From an uncultured Prevotellaceae bacterium (GTDB taxonomy: Bacteria > Bacteroidota > Bacteroidia > Bacteroidales > Bacteroidaceae), in NCBI GenBank assembly GCA_949299545.1, contig CASGAM010000041.1, positions 1-64,000 on the forward strand: a DNA stretch of 64,000 nt, given 5' to 3'. The notes under the pieces were generated by a model. It was given only the letters and a program-made list of their open reading frames with translations. It was not told the DNA's origin and did not search any database. Below, one piece after another: positions 51,727-60,868 of the stretch; the stretch's first letter is position 1, and the number at the start of each line of letters is the position of its first letter. The translations under genes and the position numbers were made by a program.

Positions 51727-53787
51727 ATGAGCAGATACAACCAACAAAGCAAATTATCGCCAAAAGCCTTGATCTACCGTATCGCTATCGCATTGGTGGC
51801 AGTGCTTGCCGTAACGTTTTATATGCCAAGGGATACCAGTTCCAGCTATCTTTTTGATATTGGCAAACCGTGGCGTTACAGTCAGTTGATAGCAACATTT
51901 GATTTCCCTATATATAAAAATGCTGAGGTTGTACGTCGGGAACAAGATAGCATCATGAGGGAATATGAACCTTATTTTGCTTATAATAGTGCGGTTGGTG
52001 ATGAGCAGACCGCTCATTTTGAACAGGTATTTGAACAAGAATATCGTAATGTAGTCCCACAACACTATTGCAAATATATTGTAGAACGGATGAAGACAGT
52101 CTATGCCAAAGGCATTTTGAGTATGGAGGATTACAGTACGTTACGTGAAGACAGCATTACAGGTGTACGTATCTTTACTCAAAATGAGGCAGTATCTCAT
52201 AAGATTCAAGATATTTATTCTATCAAGTCTGCATATGAATATATCACTAATATAGGAACAGATACGGCAATTTATGATAGGAAAATACTGTTAAGATGTG
52301 ATATAGGAGAATTCCTGCAACCTAATATGTCTTATGACAAGAATAAGTCGGATGCATTCCGTAAGGATTTGTTGTCTTCTCTTTCGTATGCACAAGGTAT
52401 GGTGATGAGCGGGCAGAAAATTATCGATAGGGGTGAAATTGTAAACCAGAATACGTATGATATTTTGGTTTCTTTTGAGAAGGAAATGGCTAAACGTAAT
52501 GATTCTACGAAACAGATCAGAGTCATGTTTATAGGACAGTTATTGTATGTGGCTATCATCACGCTTTGCCTGATGTTGTATTTTAATCTGTTTCGTCGAG
52601 ATTATCTGTCAAATACCAGGCGCATCCTTATGTTGGCCTCCATGCCGGTTATTTTCCCATTAGTGACGTCCTTTATGATTAAACAGAGTTTGATGGTATA
52701 TATTGTGCCTTTTGCCATGGCGCCTATTTTCATACGGGTTTTCATGGATTCGCGCACTGCCTTTGTTACCCATGTGGCGACGATCTTGCTCTGTGCCATT
52801 CAGATGAAATCGCCTTTTGAATTTATTGCTACTCAACTTGTGGCCGGTATGGTCGCTATTTACAGTCTGAGAGAACTCTCCCAACGCTCACAGTTAGTGC
52901 GTTCAGCCTTTTATGTAACATTGGCTTCAATGGCTTTTTATCTCGGAATGGAATTAATTCACGCGAAGGATTTTTCTGCATTGGAATATCGGATGTATGT
53001 GTATATCGCTATTAATGGTATTTTGCTTTTGTTTGCTTATCCTTTGCTCTTTTTGTTAGAGAAAGCGTTTGGCTTCACGTCCAATGTAACTCTCGTAGAA
53101 TTGTCCAACATCAATAATGAGATATTACGCAAAATGTCGGAAGTGGCACCCGGTACATTCCAACATTCCATGCAGGTAGCAAATTTGGCCGCAGAAGTGG
53201 CAAATCGTATTGGAGCTAAAAGCCAACTTGTACGAACAGGTGCGCTATATCATGATATCGGCAAAACGTGTAATCCTGTATTCTTTACGGAGAATCAGAC
53301 GAGTGTTAATCCACATGAGAAACTTTCACTTGAGGATAGCGCAAAAATTGTTATCAATCATGTTAAAGACGGGCTGAAATTGGCAGAGAAATATAATTTG
53401 CCGAAAATCATTAAAGATTTTATCGCGACCCACCATGGTAAAGGCATAACAAAATACTTCTTTATTTCATATAAGAATAAATATCCGAATGAGGAAATAA
53501 GCGAAGAAGTCTTCACGTATCCGGGACCTAATCCCTTTACTCTTGAGCAGGCCATATTAATGATGGCTGATGCCGTTGAGGCAGCGTCCCGCAGTTTAAA
53601 TGAATATACCGAGGAAAGCATCAGCGCACTCGTTGAGAAAATAATCGACGCACAGATACAAGAAGGCTTTTTCAAGGATTGCCCTATTACGTTTCATGAC
53701 ATCTATCTCGCCAAAGAAGTCTTTAAGGAGAAACTAAAGACGATTTATCACACTCGTATCAGTTATCCTGAATTAAAGAATCAATAA
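51727..53787 (+). CDS. 7TM-HD phosphohydrolase (PgpH-like)
   Basis: A 686-residue membrane protein. One N-terminal helix ('YRIAIALVAVLAVTFYM') is followed by an extracytoplasmic domain (about residues 40-265) of the 7TM-HD type. Then come about seven helices ('RVMFIGQLLYVAIITLCLML' to 'MYVYIAINGILLLFAYPLLFLLE') and a cytoplasmic HD domain with 'PGTFQHSMQVANLAAEVA' and 'TGALYHDIGKTCNP' (HD near residue 508). In Listeria, PgpH degrades cyclic di-AMP, so this is the likely activity, with the outer domain sensing an unknown signal. It is divergent from gltX and ends at a bidirectional terminator. Confidence 0.9.
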   Translation: MSRYNQQSKLSPKALIYRIAIALVAVLAVTFYMPRDTSSSYLFDIGKPWRYSQLIATFDFPIYKNAEVVRREQDSIMREYEPYFAYNSAVGDEQTAHFEQVFEQEYRNVVPQHYCKYIVERMKTVYAKGILSMEDYSTLREDSITGVRIFTQNEAVSHKIQDIYSIKSAYEYITNIGTDTAIYDRKILLRCDIGEFLQPNMSYDKNKSDAFRKDLLSSLSYAQGMVMSGQKIIDRGEIVNQNTYDILVSFEKEMAKRNDSTKQIRVMFIGQLLYVAIITLCLMLYFNLFRRDYLSNTRRILMLASMPVIFPLVTSFMIKQSLMVYIVPFAMAPIFIRVFMDSRTAFVTHVATILLCAIQMKSPFEFIATQLVAGMVAIYSLRELSQRSQLVRSAFYVTLASMAFYLGMELIHAKDFSALEYRMYVYIAINGILLLFAYPLLFLLEKAFGFTSNVTLVELSNINNEILRKMSEVAPGTFQHSMQVANLAAEVANRIGAKSQLVRTGALYHDIGKTCNPVFFTENQTSVNPHEKLSLEDSAKIVINHVKDGLKLAEKYNLPKIIKDFIATHHGKGITKYFFISYKNKYPNEEISEEVFTYPGPNPFTLEQAILMMADAVEAASRSLNEYTEESISALVEKIIDAQIQEGFFKDCPITFHDIYLAKEVFKEKLKTIYHTRISYPELKNQ

Positions 53788-53844
53788 TCCTGTGTCAGGG
53801 ATTTGTTGCAGCGATAATAGCTTTAGTGAGTAGATTTTAAAGGG

Positions 53845-53907
53845 AAAAACCACGCAGGTTGTATAGACTATTCAACAGAGCCTTTTAATACGATCTGCGT
53901 GGTTTTT
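53845..53907. terminator. Bidirectional terminator between the PgpH-like gene and menB
   Basis: AAAAACCACGCAG (53845-53857) pairs with CTGCGTGGTTTTT (53895-53907) across a 37-base loop. A/T tracts on both ends serve both strands. Confidence 0.75.
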
Positions 53908-53910
53908 TAT

Positions 53911-54714
53911 TTATTCCCATTTGGGTTTACGCTTTTCCAAAAAAGCACGTCCACCTTCCTGTGCTTCATCGGTCATGTAATAAAGCATTGTGGCATCACC
54001 GGCCAATTCTTGAATACCAGCTTGCCCATCGAGTTCGGCATTGAGTCCCACTTTAATCATGCGCAAGGCAAGCGGACTGAGTTCCATCATCTCTTCGGCC
54101 CAAGCTACATACTCTTCTTCAAGTTGAGACAACGGAACGACTTTGTTCACCAATCCCATGTCAAGCGCCTCTTGTGCATTGTATTTACGACAGAGGAACC
54201 ATATTTCGCGGGCTTTCTTTTGACCTACGACGCGTGCTAAATAGGACGCACCGAAACCGGCATCGAAACTACCCACCCGTGGCCCTGTTTGTCCGAAAAT
54301 TGCATTATCTGACGCTATCGTCAGGTCACAAACCACATGAAGTACATGTCCGCCACCGATGGCAAAACCATTGACAGCCGCAATGACAGGTTTCGGCAGC
54401 GAGCGGATCTGTTTTTGTACTTCTAACACGTTCAGACGCGGCACACCGTCGTGACCGACATATCCGCCATGTCCTTTCACATGCATGTCACCTCCCGAAC
54501 AAAAAGCCTTGTCGCCAGCACCAGTCAGTACTACAACTTTTACATCGCGCCGTTCCCGACATTCGTAAAGGGCGTCGCTCATCTCCGACACCGTTTGCGG
54601 TGTAAAAGCGTTGCGTACTTGTGGGCGATTGATTGTAATACGGGCTATGCCGTTGTAGTAATCAAAGATAATATCTTTGTAAGTTTTCAAAATAATCCAC
54701 GTTCTTTCTGTCAT
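53911..54714 (-). CDS. menB: 1,4-dihydroxy-2-naphthoyl-CoA synthase
   Basis: Ring-closing step of menaquinone synthesis: o-succinylbenzoyl-CoA to DHNA-CoA. The 267-residue crotonase-fold protein has the oxyanion loop '[18 protein letters not shown]', '[20 protein letters not shown]', the MenB-specific '[20 protein letters not shown]' and the C-terminal '[12 protein letters not shown]'. It is the last gene of the operon HAD-hotdog/menF/menD/menB. A 9-bp perfect hairpin (54759-54767 with 54774-54782) lies between menD and menB. menC and menE, often next, are not here. Confidence 0.95.
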   Translation of the reverse strand: MTERTWIILKTYKDIIFDYYNGIARITINRPQVRNAFTPQTVSEMSDALYECRERRDVKVVVLTGAGDKAFCSGGDMHVKGHGGYVGHDGVPRLNVLEVQKQIRSLPKPVIAAVNGFAIGGGHVLHVVCDLTIASDNAIFGQTGPRVGSFDAGFGASYLARVVGQKKAREIWFLCRKYNAQEALDMGLVNKVVPLSQLEEEYVAWAEEMMELSPLALRMIKVGLNAELDGQAGIQELAGDATMLYYMTDEAQEGGRAFLEKRKPKWE

Positions 54715-54769
54715 ATATCTTTTTTTAAGTTAATATTTCTGTTTACAGCGCTGTTCATATCTACACAGA

Positions 54770-56452
54770 TTATTGTGTAGATGAGTTACTCCAGTTTTTT
54801 AGATGGTGATAATAGTTTCGTAACTCAACAGCATCAGTCATCGCTTCTGTAAAAATTTCGAGAATACATGGAGCTGCGGCTTGGTTGTCATAAAAAGCAG
54901 GTAAAGCGTCCTGCAAAGAATGTGCATTGTCGGCTCGGAGATAAATAAAGCCGCGTTCACGTGCCCATCCTTCGGCCGAAGTTTCATGGCGGGCTGTCAC
55001 GATACGGTTAATCGGTTCGTCTATCTTCAGTCCCGGCAAAGCATGAAAAATAGCGCCTGCACCGTTGTTAAACACGACTATGCGCAGATTCGGCTGCACA
55101 TAGCTGTTCCACAAGGCATTCATATCGTAAAAGAAACTCAGGTCGCCAACCAGAAATACATTCATTCGACTGGAAAATGCCGCATATCCCACTGATGTTG
55201 ACATGGAACCTTCTATGCCGTTGACCCCTCGGTTGCAATGTACCTCTATACCGGCCGGTAGAGGACACAATTCTGCCAAACGGACGGACGAACTGTTGGC
55301 CAAATGCAATACGGCGGGTACCGGCAAAGCCTCTAATACGCGACGTACAGCCGTTAGCTCGGAGTAGTCTACTTCAGGAGAGGGCAATGCAGCACAAGCC
55401 GAACTCCAGGCAGCAGCATAATCCGACACTTCTGATTTTACGACCTGCGAAAGAGCCCGGCAGAAATCATCCGCCGGAGATTCGAAAACGGCCGTCAGAC
55501 ATCCGAATAAATCTGCCGGCGCTCCGTCAGGTGACACATGCCAATGCACTAAAGGTTGTGTATGCCGCAGGAACTGTTTCAAACGCTTTGAAACAATATG
55601 GCCGCCCAATGTAATCACCAAATCGGGCCGCAAACGTTGTAACAGATCTTCGTCAGCCGCATACAACAACGTGTCAAATCCCCTCACGGCTTTTGGAAAA
55701 CCGGAAGCATTACCGATGATTTCCGTCAGCCAGGCCACGCATTTGCTCGGAATGGCTGCGGCCAGGCAAGCGGCTTCGTCAGGTCTCATTTGTCCCGATA
55801 TGACCATACAACGATGGAAACGGGGTAGTTCGGACGCCAAAAAGCCTTTCAGCTCGCGACCGCTATCCGCCATCCCGTCAAAACGTATCATACGCCGTAC
55901 TTCCGGCAATGTTTCTGTCGTAAAGTTGAAAAGCGGTTCAGATAACGGCACGTTGATGTGTACTGGACCGCAGCCGTGATGATCAAGTTCCAACAAGGCT
56001 TCGTTCACTAACCTGTTGACAAACCATTCATCCTCTTCCGTATGAATTTCCGGCAGGTTCACGCTTTTCTTCACCAATGTCCCGAACACTCCGGGTTGCG
56101 GCAATGTCTGTCCGTCCATCTGTCCTATCCATGCAGCCGGCCGGTCTGCCGAGACGACTACAAGCGGTATGCGTTGATAATAAGCCTCGCAAACGGCCGG
56201 ATGAAGATTCAACAATGCAGACCCGGACGTGCAACATACCACTGCCGGCCGTCCTGTCTGCAAGGCACGGCCAATCGCAAAGAAACCGGCGCTTCGCTCA
56301 TCTGTCACGGCGTAACAGTTAAAGTCGGGGCTGTCCGCAAACGTTTTGGCAAAAGGTGCGTTACGGCTACCCGGACAAACTACCACTTCCGAAATACCGT
56401 GCGCACGCAACAACGCCACGGTCTGCAAAAGATTCTTTTTATCTGAATACAT
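54770..56452 (-). CDS. menD: 2-succinyl-5-enolpyruvyl-6-hydroxy-3-cyclohexene-1-carboxylate synthase
   Basis: Thiamine-diphosphate enzyme that joins isochorismate and 2-oxoglutarate in menaquinone synthesis. The 560-residue protein starts 'MYSDKKNLLQTVALLRAHG' and has 'VVVCPGSRNAPFAKTFADS' and 'VTDERSAGFFAIGRALQTG', then 'VCCTSGSALLNLHPAVCEA'. The C-terminal ThDP/metal part has 'FLVGDLSFFYDMNALWN' and 'IVVFNNGAGAIFHALPG'. The frame is open to 56521 and would overlap menF; the ATG at 56452, 5 bases after the menF stop, was chosen. Confidence 0.96.
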   Translation of the reverse strand: MYSDKKNLLQTVALLRAHGISEVVVCPGSRNAPFAKTFADSPDFNCYAVTDERSAGFFAIGRALQTGRPAVVCCTSGSALLNLHPAVCEAYYQRIPLVVVSADRPAAWIGQMDGQTLPQPGVFGTLVKKSVNLPEIHTEEDEWFVNRLVNEALLELDHHGCGPVHINVPLSEPLFNFTTETLPEVRRMIRFDGMADSGRELKGFLASELPRFHRCMVISGQMRPDEAACLAAAIPSKCVAWLTEIIGNASGFPKAVRGFDTLLYAADEDLLQRLRPDLVITLGGHIVSKRLKQFLRHTQPLVHWHVSPDGAPADLFGCLTAVFESPADDFCRALSQVVKSEVSDYAAAWSSACAALPSPEVDYSELTAVRRVLEALPVPAVLHLANSSSVRLAELCPLPAGIEVHCNRGVNGIEGSMSTSVGYAAFSSRMNVFLVGDLSFFYDMNALWNSYVQPNLRIVVFNNGAGAIFHALPGLKIDEPINRIVTARHETSAEGWARERGFIYLRADNAHSLQDALPAFYDNQAAAPCILEIFTEAMTDAVELRNYYHHLKNWSNSSTQ

Positions 56453-56457
56453 CGTCT

Positions 56458-57561
56458 TTATTTTATTGCTTTTTCTATAACATAGCCCATCGTCTGCATT
56501 TTCTTTTCCGTTTCCAACCATTCATCCGTCATGACTGACGAGGGTAACAACCCGCCACCGGCAAAACAGGCGATACGGTTGTTCGTAATTTGCATGCAGC
56601 GCAGGTTTACATAGAGATCTGTACGTTCGTGGGGAGACAAAAAACCGAGGAATCCGGAGTAATAGCTTCTGTCGAACGGCTCGTGGTCGCAAATAAACCG
56701 GTATGCCATCTCTTTAGGCAAGCCGCAAACAGCCGGTGTAGGATGCAAGTTTTCCAAAAGCGTCCCTAAAGTTTCTTCATCGGATAATTCAAAACGAATC
56801 TCCGTTTTTAAATGAGCCAACGAACCGGCTGTCACCGTGTATGGGCCGTTTAACTGAGGCTCAATACTTCGTTCACGAAGCAAACCCACTAAATATTCCG
56901 TCACGAACTGTTGCTCTTGCCGGTCCTTGTCACTCCAGCTGTCCGGTATCTTGCCACCGGCCAAAGCCTGCGTACCGGCTAATGCGACCGTGACATAACG
57001 TCCTTGCTGGCCGGACAGAAGAATCTCGGGCGTGGCGCCCATCCAAATCCCAGTGTCGGGCGTATAAAAAAGATAGACGCAAGAATGGACATAACGCAAA
57101 CAAGCAATCCTGAATGCCCGTGCCACCGAAAAGTTCTCCGGACGGGCTGTCACCTGCCGGCGGGAAAGCACAATCTTACGCATACTGCCACACGTCAGGG
57201 CGGCTGCAAAATCCGAGAAAGTACCGGCATACTCTGCCGATGGAACATCCGGCAATCTGACGGGCATCTCGACCGGTGAGGGAGACGGCGGGATATCCGG
57301 TGAAGGAGAAAAAGACAGCGACACCGATTCGTCCGGCGCCAATAAATACAGCAAATGTTCCTTCCCTGGCCGGAAAGGAACAAAGACAAAACCATTGCGG
57401 CCATCGAGCGAAGCGATACGGTCAAACGTCTGCACCTGCTTGCCGAACTGCCGTATTCCACGACATGTATCCTCTCCGGGCAAGCGATAAAAGGCAAACG
57501 GACGTCCGTCTTTAAGCCACGCTTCTATCAATGAAATATCAGACAGGTCATCAGCCATCAT
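56458..57561 (-). CDS. menF: Isochorismate synthase
   Basis: Converts chorismate to isochorismate, the entry step of menaquinone synthesis. The 367-residue chorismate-binding protein has a divergent N-terminal half, then 'MRKIVLSRRQVTARPENF', 'YTPDTGIWMGATPEILLS', 'VALAGTQALAG', the active-site 'LHPTPAVCGLPKEMAYRFI' and 'FAGGGLLPSSVMTDEWLET'. A Pro/Ser-rich linker lies near residues 85-95. It follows the HAD-hotdog gene by 18 bases and precedes menD by 5 bases. Confidence 0.95.
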   Translation of the reverse strand: MMADDLSDISLIEAWLKDGRPFAFYRLPGEDTCRGIRQFGKQVQTFDRIASLDGRNGFVFVPFRPGKEHLLYLLAPDESVSLSFSPSPDIPPSPSPVEMPVRLPDVPSAEYAGTFSDFAAALTCGSMRKIVLSRRQVTARPENFSVARAFRIACLRYVHSCVYLFYTPDTGIWMGATPEILLSGQQGRYVTVALAGTQALAGGKIPDSWSDKDRQEQQFVTEYLVGLLRERSIEPQLNGPYTVTAGSLAHLKTEIRFELSDEETLGTLLENLHPTPAVCGLPKEMAYRFICDHEPFDRSYYSGFLGFLSPHERTDLYVNLRCMQITNNRIACFAGGGLLPSSVMTDEWLETEKKMQTMGYVIEKAIK

Positions 57562-57579
57562 ACTCGGTACCGGCTTTGG

Positions 57580-58812
57580 TCATTTGCGTTTCATCACACT
57601 GTTCACCACTCGGATGGAAGACACCAACTTGCCCGTGGAAGTAAATACGTCGACATTCCATACGTGAGAAGAACGTCCTTTGTGTACAATGGTTCCCACA
57701 GCACGCACGGTGTCACCCTCATGGGCAGAAGATATGTGGTTACCGCTGACCTGCATTCCCACGACAAACTCGTCAGGGTTACAGATTACCATTGAACCGA
57801 AACCGGCCACTGTCTCGGCTAATGCCAGCGTGGCGCCGCCGTGCAGAATGCCGAATGGCTGGCGGTTACGATGGTCAACCGGCATCGTTGCCTCTATGCG
57901 GTCGCGCGAAGCATAAGTGTATTGAATGCCGAGGTTGCCCATGAGCGTTGATTTGGCTTGCGCATTAATGGCGTCCAGCGGTATCTCGTTTTCACGAGCT
58001 TCGGCGATGAATGCCTTTTCCACGGCAACTGCCACTCCGTCTTCGTTATTGGAAAGCGTCACATAATCGGCACACCGCTTTACGGAATCGGGCGCATTGC
58101 CCATCGCTATGCCGAGTTCCGCCAACTGGAGCATGGTCACATCGGCTACGCCGTCGCCAAACACGACAATCTCGTCAGGCTTGATACCTTGCATTTCCAT
58201 AACGGCGCCTAACGTGTTGGCCTTATCGACCCGGCAACCCACTACTTCGAGGAAGAAAGGTTCGGAACGGAATACATCCAGTACGCCGTCGAGCCGACGT
58301 TTCCAGTGTTCTTCAAGCCCTATCAAGGCTTTCTCATCATCGCTCACCAGCATACATTTGCATGGCGAATAGTCTATGGCGATGGAGAAGTTTTCCTGAT
58401 AGTTGATTTTCATGCCGTTCAAGGCGGCTTCTGCCTGTATATGCGGGTTGTCAGGCATGTTGGTTACTATGGTGTCACCGTCATAAGTCAGTATGCCGAA
58501 CCCATTTTTGTTCGCCTTTTTCTCAAGGTAGGGAATCAGTTCGGGATTGATACGACGCTCAAAAATAACCTCACCGTTGGAGGCGTTGATCACCTGACCG
58601 CCGTTGTACGATAATACATAACCGTTATATGTTCCCAACTCAAGTTCTTTTGCGAGAGGCAACAGTCCGTAAGTGGGGCGTCCCGATGCCAGTATGATGC
58701 GTACACCCATTTGTTGCACCTTGCGCAGCGTTGCCAGCGTGCGCTTGCTGATCTCCTTGTTGTCGTTTAATAATGTTCCGTCAACATCCAAAACAAGCAT
58801 CTTATATTTCAT
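57580..58812 (-). CDS. HAD (Cof-type) phosphatase fused to a PaaI/MenI-like hotdog thioesterase
   Basis: A 410-residue fusion. Residues 1 to about 270 form a Cof-type HAD phosphatase: 'LVLDVDGTLLNDNKEIS' (nucleophile Asp), 'ILASGRPTYGLLPLAKEL', and motif IV 'VVFGDGVADVTMLQLA', where the usual ND pair reads AD. Residues about 285-410 form a hotdog thioesterase with 'NRQPFGILHGGATLALAETVAGFGS' (cut short here: catalytic HGG region, Glu in LAE) and 'VRAVGTIVHKGRSSHVWNVDVF'. As first gene of the men operon, the hotdog part is a good candidate for the DHNA-CoA hydrolase (MenI step). The role of the HAD part is unclear. Confidence 0.88.
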   Translation of the reverse strand: MKYKMLVLDVDGTLLNDNKEISKRTLATLRKVQQMGVRIILASGRPTYGLLPLAKELELGTYNGYVLSYNGGQVINASNGEVIFERRINPELIPYLEKKANKNGFGILTYDGDTIVTNMPDNPHIQAEAALNGMKINYQENFSIAIDYSPCKCMLVSDDEKALIGLEEHWKRRLDGVLDVFRSEPFFLEVVGCRVDKANTLGAVMEMQGIKPDEIVVFGDGVADVTMLQLAELGIAMGNAPDSVKRCADYVTLSNNEDGVAVAVEKAFIAEARENEIPLDAINAQAKSTLMGNLGIQYTYASRDRIEATMPVDHRNRQPFGILHGGATLALAETVAGFGSMVICNPDEFVVGMQVSGNHISSAHEGDTVRAVGTIVHKGRSSHVWNVDVFTSTGKLVSSIRVVNSVMKRK

Positions 58813-58838
58813 AGCTGTACCTTTTAGGGGTTATGTTA

Positions 58839-58870
58839 CAAAAATAGCAAAAAACATTTGCACCCCTCAA
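58839..58870 (-). promoter_or_regulatory. Promoter of the men operon
   Basis: Minus-strand TTG (58868-58870), 21 bases, TATTTTTG (58839-58846), ending 26 bases before the ATG of the HAD-hotdog gene. Confidence 0.65.
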
Positions 58871-58908
58871 TATCGCGAATGTTTTTGTCGTATTGTTTCA
58901 CTTTTTTA

Positions 58909-58960
58909 AGGAACTGTAAGTTCCTGCAACGTCCCGAGAATTCCTGTAATTCCCCGAAAC
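58909..58960. repeat. Operator-like inverted and tandem repeats between the men operon and the permease gene
   Basis: AGGAAC (58909-58914) and GTTCCT (58920-58925) form an inverted repeat. Directly after it two 20-base tandem units (58921-58940 and 58941-58960) share 14 of 20 bases (TTCCTG.AA....CCCGA). They lie 40-80 bases upstream of the permease -7 box, where an activator could bind. Confidence 0.45.
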
Positions 58961-59000
58961 AAAACGTTTTACATGCATGAAGGTTTACAAGGAAAATTGT

Positions 59001-59008
59001 TACCTTTG
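59001..59008 (+). promoter_or_regulatory. -7 box of the purine permease gene
   Basis: TACCTTTG fits TAnnTTTG and lies 34 bases before the chosen ATG (59043). Only TTTA is seen about 14-18 bases upstream, so the -33 element is weak, consistent with an activator-dependent promoter. Confidence 0.55.
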
Positions 59009-59042
59009 CAGGGCTCTGTTGACAACTTATTTTATAACATAT

Positions 59043-60332
59043 ATGAGATTATTGCATACTTTGTTCGGTTTTAATCCTGAGATTCATTCCGTAAGAACGG
59101 AAATTGTTGCCGGCATTACCACCTTTCTGACTATGGCCTATATCCTGGCGGTCAACCCTGAGATATTAAGTTCTACGGGAATGGATCGGGAAGCCGTATT
59201 CACTTCCACGGCCTTGGCTTCCATTCTGGCGACCGTCATCATGGCCGTTTGGGCCAAACTGCCTTTCGCTCAGGCTCCCGGCATGGGCTTGAATGCTTTT
59301 TTTGCCTATACCGTCTGTCTCAGCATGGGATATTCCTGGCAGTTCGCACTCACGGCTGTTTTCATCGAAGGATTGCTTTTCATATTGCTTACGGTGAGCA
59401 ACCTGCGCAACATTATTGTGAGTGCTATTCCCGAATCATTGAAAGTCGCTACGACCGTCGGCATCGGACTGCTCATTGCATTTATCGGATTCCAGAACTC
59501 AGGCATCATCGTTTCCAACCCCGGTACCATTATTTCGTTGGGCGACATCACTGCCGGCATGCCGCTTCTGACCCTTGTAGGGTTGCTCGTCACCATCATG
59601 CTGCTTGTCTTTAAGATACGCGGCGCGATGCTTGCCGGTATCCTCATCACAACGCTCATTGGCATCCCGATGGGTATCACCACGTTCCAGGGATTTTTCA
59701 ATCTGCCGCCTTCCATTGCGCCGGTGTTTTGCCAACTCGACTTTGAGCATATCTGGAGTCATGACATGCTGATAGTCATCTCCACGTTGTTGTTTATGGA
59801 CCTGTTCGACACCATCGGTGCTTTCATTGGCGTGGCCTCGAAAGCCGGCATGATGAAGAACGGACAACTGCCGAGAGCCAAAGAAGCATTCATGTCGGAT
59901 GCCATCGGTACCACTGCCGCCGGTCTGTTGGGTACCAGTACTGTTGTCACTTACCTCGAAAGCGCTTCCGGCGTGAACGAGGGCGGCCGTACGGGGCTGA
60001 CGGCTTTCACGACGGCTGTCTGTTTCGTGTTGGCCTTGTTCCTCTCGCCCTTGTTCCTCTCCATCCCGGCTGCGGCCACATCGGCGGTTCTGATTATTGT
60101 CGGTATGATGATGTTAAGCTCCGTGGCTGCTATTCCGTTCAACGATTATACGGAAACCTTGCCGGCTTTCTTGTGCATGATACTCATGCCATTGACCTAT
60201 AGCATTGCCGACGGCATTATCATCGGGTTTATCAGCTATGTCGTCATCAACCTGCTTTGCGGCAAAACGCAGAAGATTTCAATCCCCATGTATGTCATGA
60301 CAGTATTGCTTTGTTTCAAATTCTTTTTGTAA
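59043..60332 (+). CDS. NCS2-type (AzgA/PbuG-like) purine permease
   Basis: A 429-residue membrane protein with about 12-14 helices. It opens 'MRLLHTLFGFNPEIHSVRTEIVAGITTFLTMAYILAVNP' (cut points vary; key NPEI and GITTFLTMAYI), then 'FAQAPGMGLNAFFAYTVC' and 'LLFMDLFDTIGAFIGVASKAG', with 'LLGTSTVVTYLESASGVNEG' carrying the substrate-site glutamate. These match the AzgA/PbuG branch, which imports adenine, guanine or hypoxanthine with protons. Codons upstream to 58977 would overlap the promoter, so 59043 was chosen. It converges with nrdG, 41 bases apart. Confidence 0.92.
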   Translation: MRLLHTLFGFNPEIHSVRTEIVAGITTFLTMAYILAVNPEILSSTGMDREAVFTSTALASILATVIMAVWAKLPFAQAPGMGLNAFFAYTVCLSMGYSWQFALTAVFIEGLLFILLTVSNLRNIIVSAIPESLKVATTVGIGLLIAFIGFQNSGIIVSNPGTIISLGDITAGMPLLTLVGLLVTIMLLVFKIRGAMLAGILITTLIGIPMGITTFQGFFNLPPSIAPVFCQLDFEHIWSHDMLIVISTLLFMDLFDTIGAFIGVASKAGMMKNGQLPRAKEAFMSDAIGTTAAGLLGTSTVVTYLESASGVNEGGRTGLTAFTTAVCFVLALFLSPLFLSIPAAATSAVLIIVGMMMLSSVAAIPFNDYTETLPAFLCMILMPLTYSIADGIIIGFISYVVINLLCGKTQKISIPMYVMTVLLCFKFFL

Positions 60333-60373
60333 AGGGTTGTCATAAAACAGCTGTCACATACAGAGTAAGGAGG

Positions 60374-60868
60374 TTACAATTCCGTATGAAAAAGTGTCAC
60401 TTGTCCGCTCCGCAGCGAGGCCGGGACGTCTATAAGCCGTTGGTTGCGGCTCCCGCGGAACAGCAGGTCGGGGTCGCGTTGGGCTTCTACATAAGGGCCG
60501 TCCACCAGCACGTCTATCCATTCCAGCAACGCACGCTGGGACTCGTTGCGCAGCAGGCGCTCAAACGTGTAGCCCGTGTAGCACCAGATATTCTTGTGTG
60601 TCTGTTCCTTAATCATACGTGCCAGTTTGGCAAATCCGGCCGGTTGGAACATCGGGTCGCCACCGCTGAAAGTGACGTCGGCAAACTCGTCGGCACGGAT
60701 GACGTCAAAGATGTCCGCAACCGGCGTCAGCCGGCCTGACTCAATAGACCATGACCGGGGATTATGGCAGCCCGGACAAGCGTTGGGACAGCCCGCGGCA
60801 TAAACTGCCGTACGGAAGCCGGGGCCGTCCACCGTTGTGTCTTCTATTATCTTGATGAGCGAAATCAT
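60374..60868 (-). CDS. nrdG: Anaerobic ribonucleotide reductase activating protein
   Basis: Radical-SAM activase that makes the glycyl radical on NrdD. The 164-residue protein has the iron-sulfur motif CxxxCxxC in 'GCPNACPGCHNPRSW' and the SAM-binding 'VTFSGGDPMFQP'. Size is typical. Its ATG overlaps the nrdD stop by 3 bases (ATGA), so both come from one transcript under the cobalamin riboswitch. Confidence 0.96.
   Translation of the reverse strand: MISLIKIIEDTTVDGPGFRTAVYAAGCPNACPGCHNPRSWSIESGRLTPVADIFDVIRADEFADVTFSGGDPMFQPAGFAKLARMIKEQTHKNIWCYTGYTFERLLRNESQRALLEWIDVLVDGPYVEAQRDPDLLFRGSRNQRLIDVPASLRSGQVTLFHTEL

Noticed and set aside
54759..54782. Perfect 9-bp hairpin between menD and menB read as a terminator
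   Set aside because: It overlaps the menD stop and lacks a following T run, so it is more likely an intra-operon processing or stability element.
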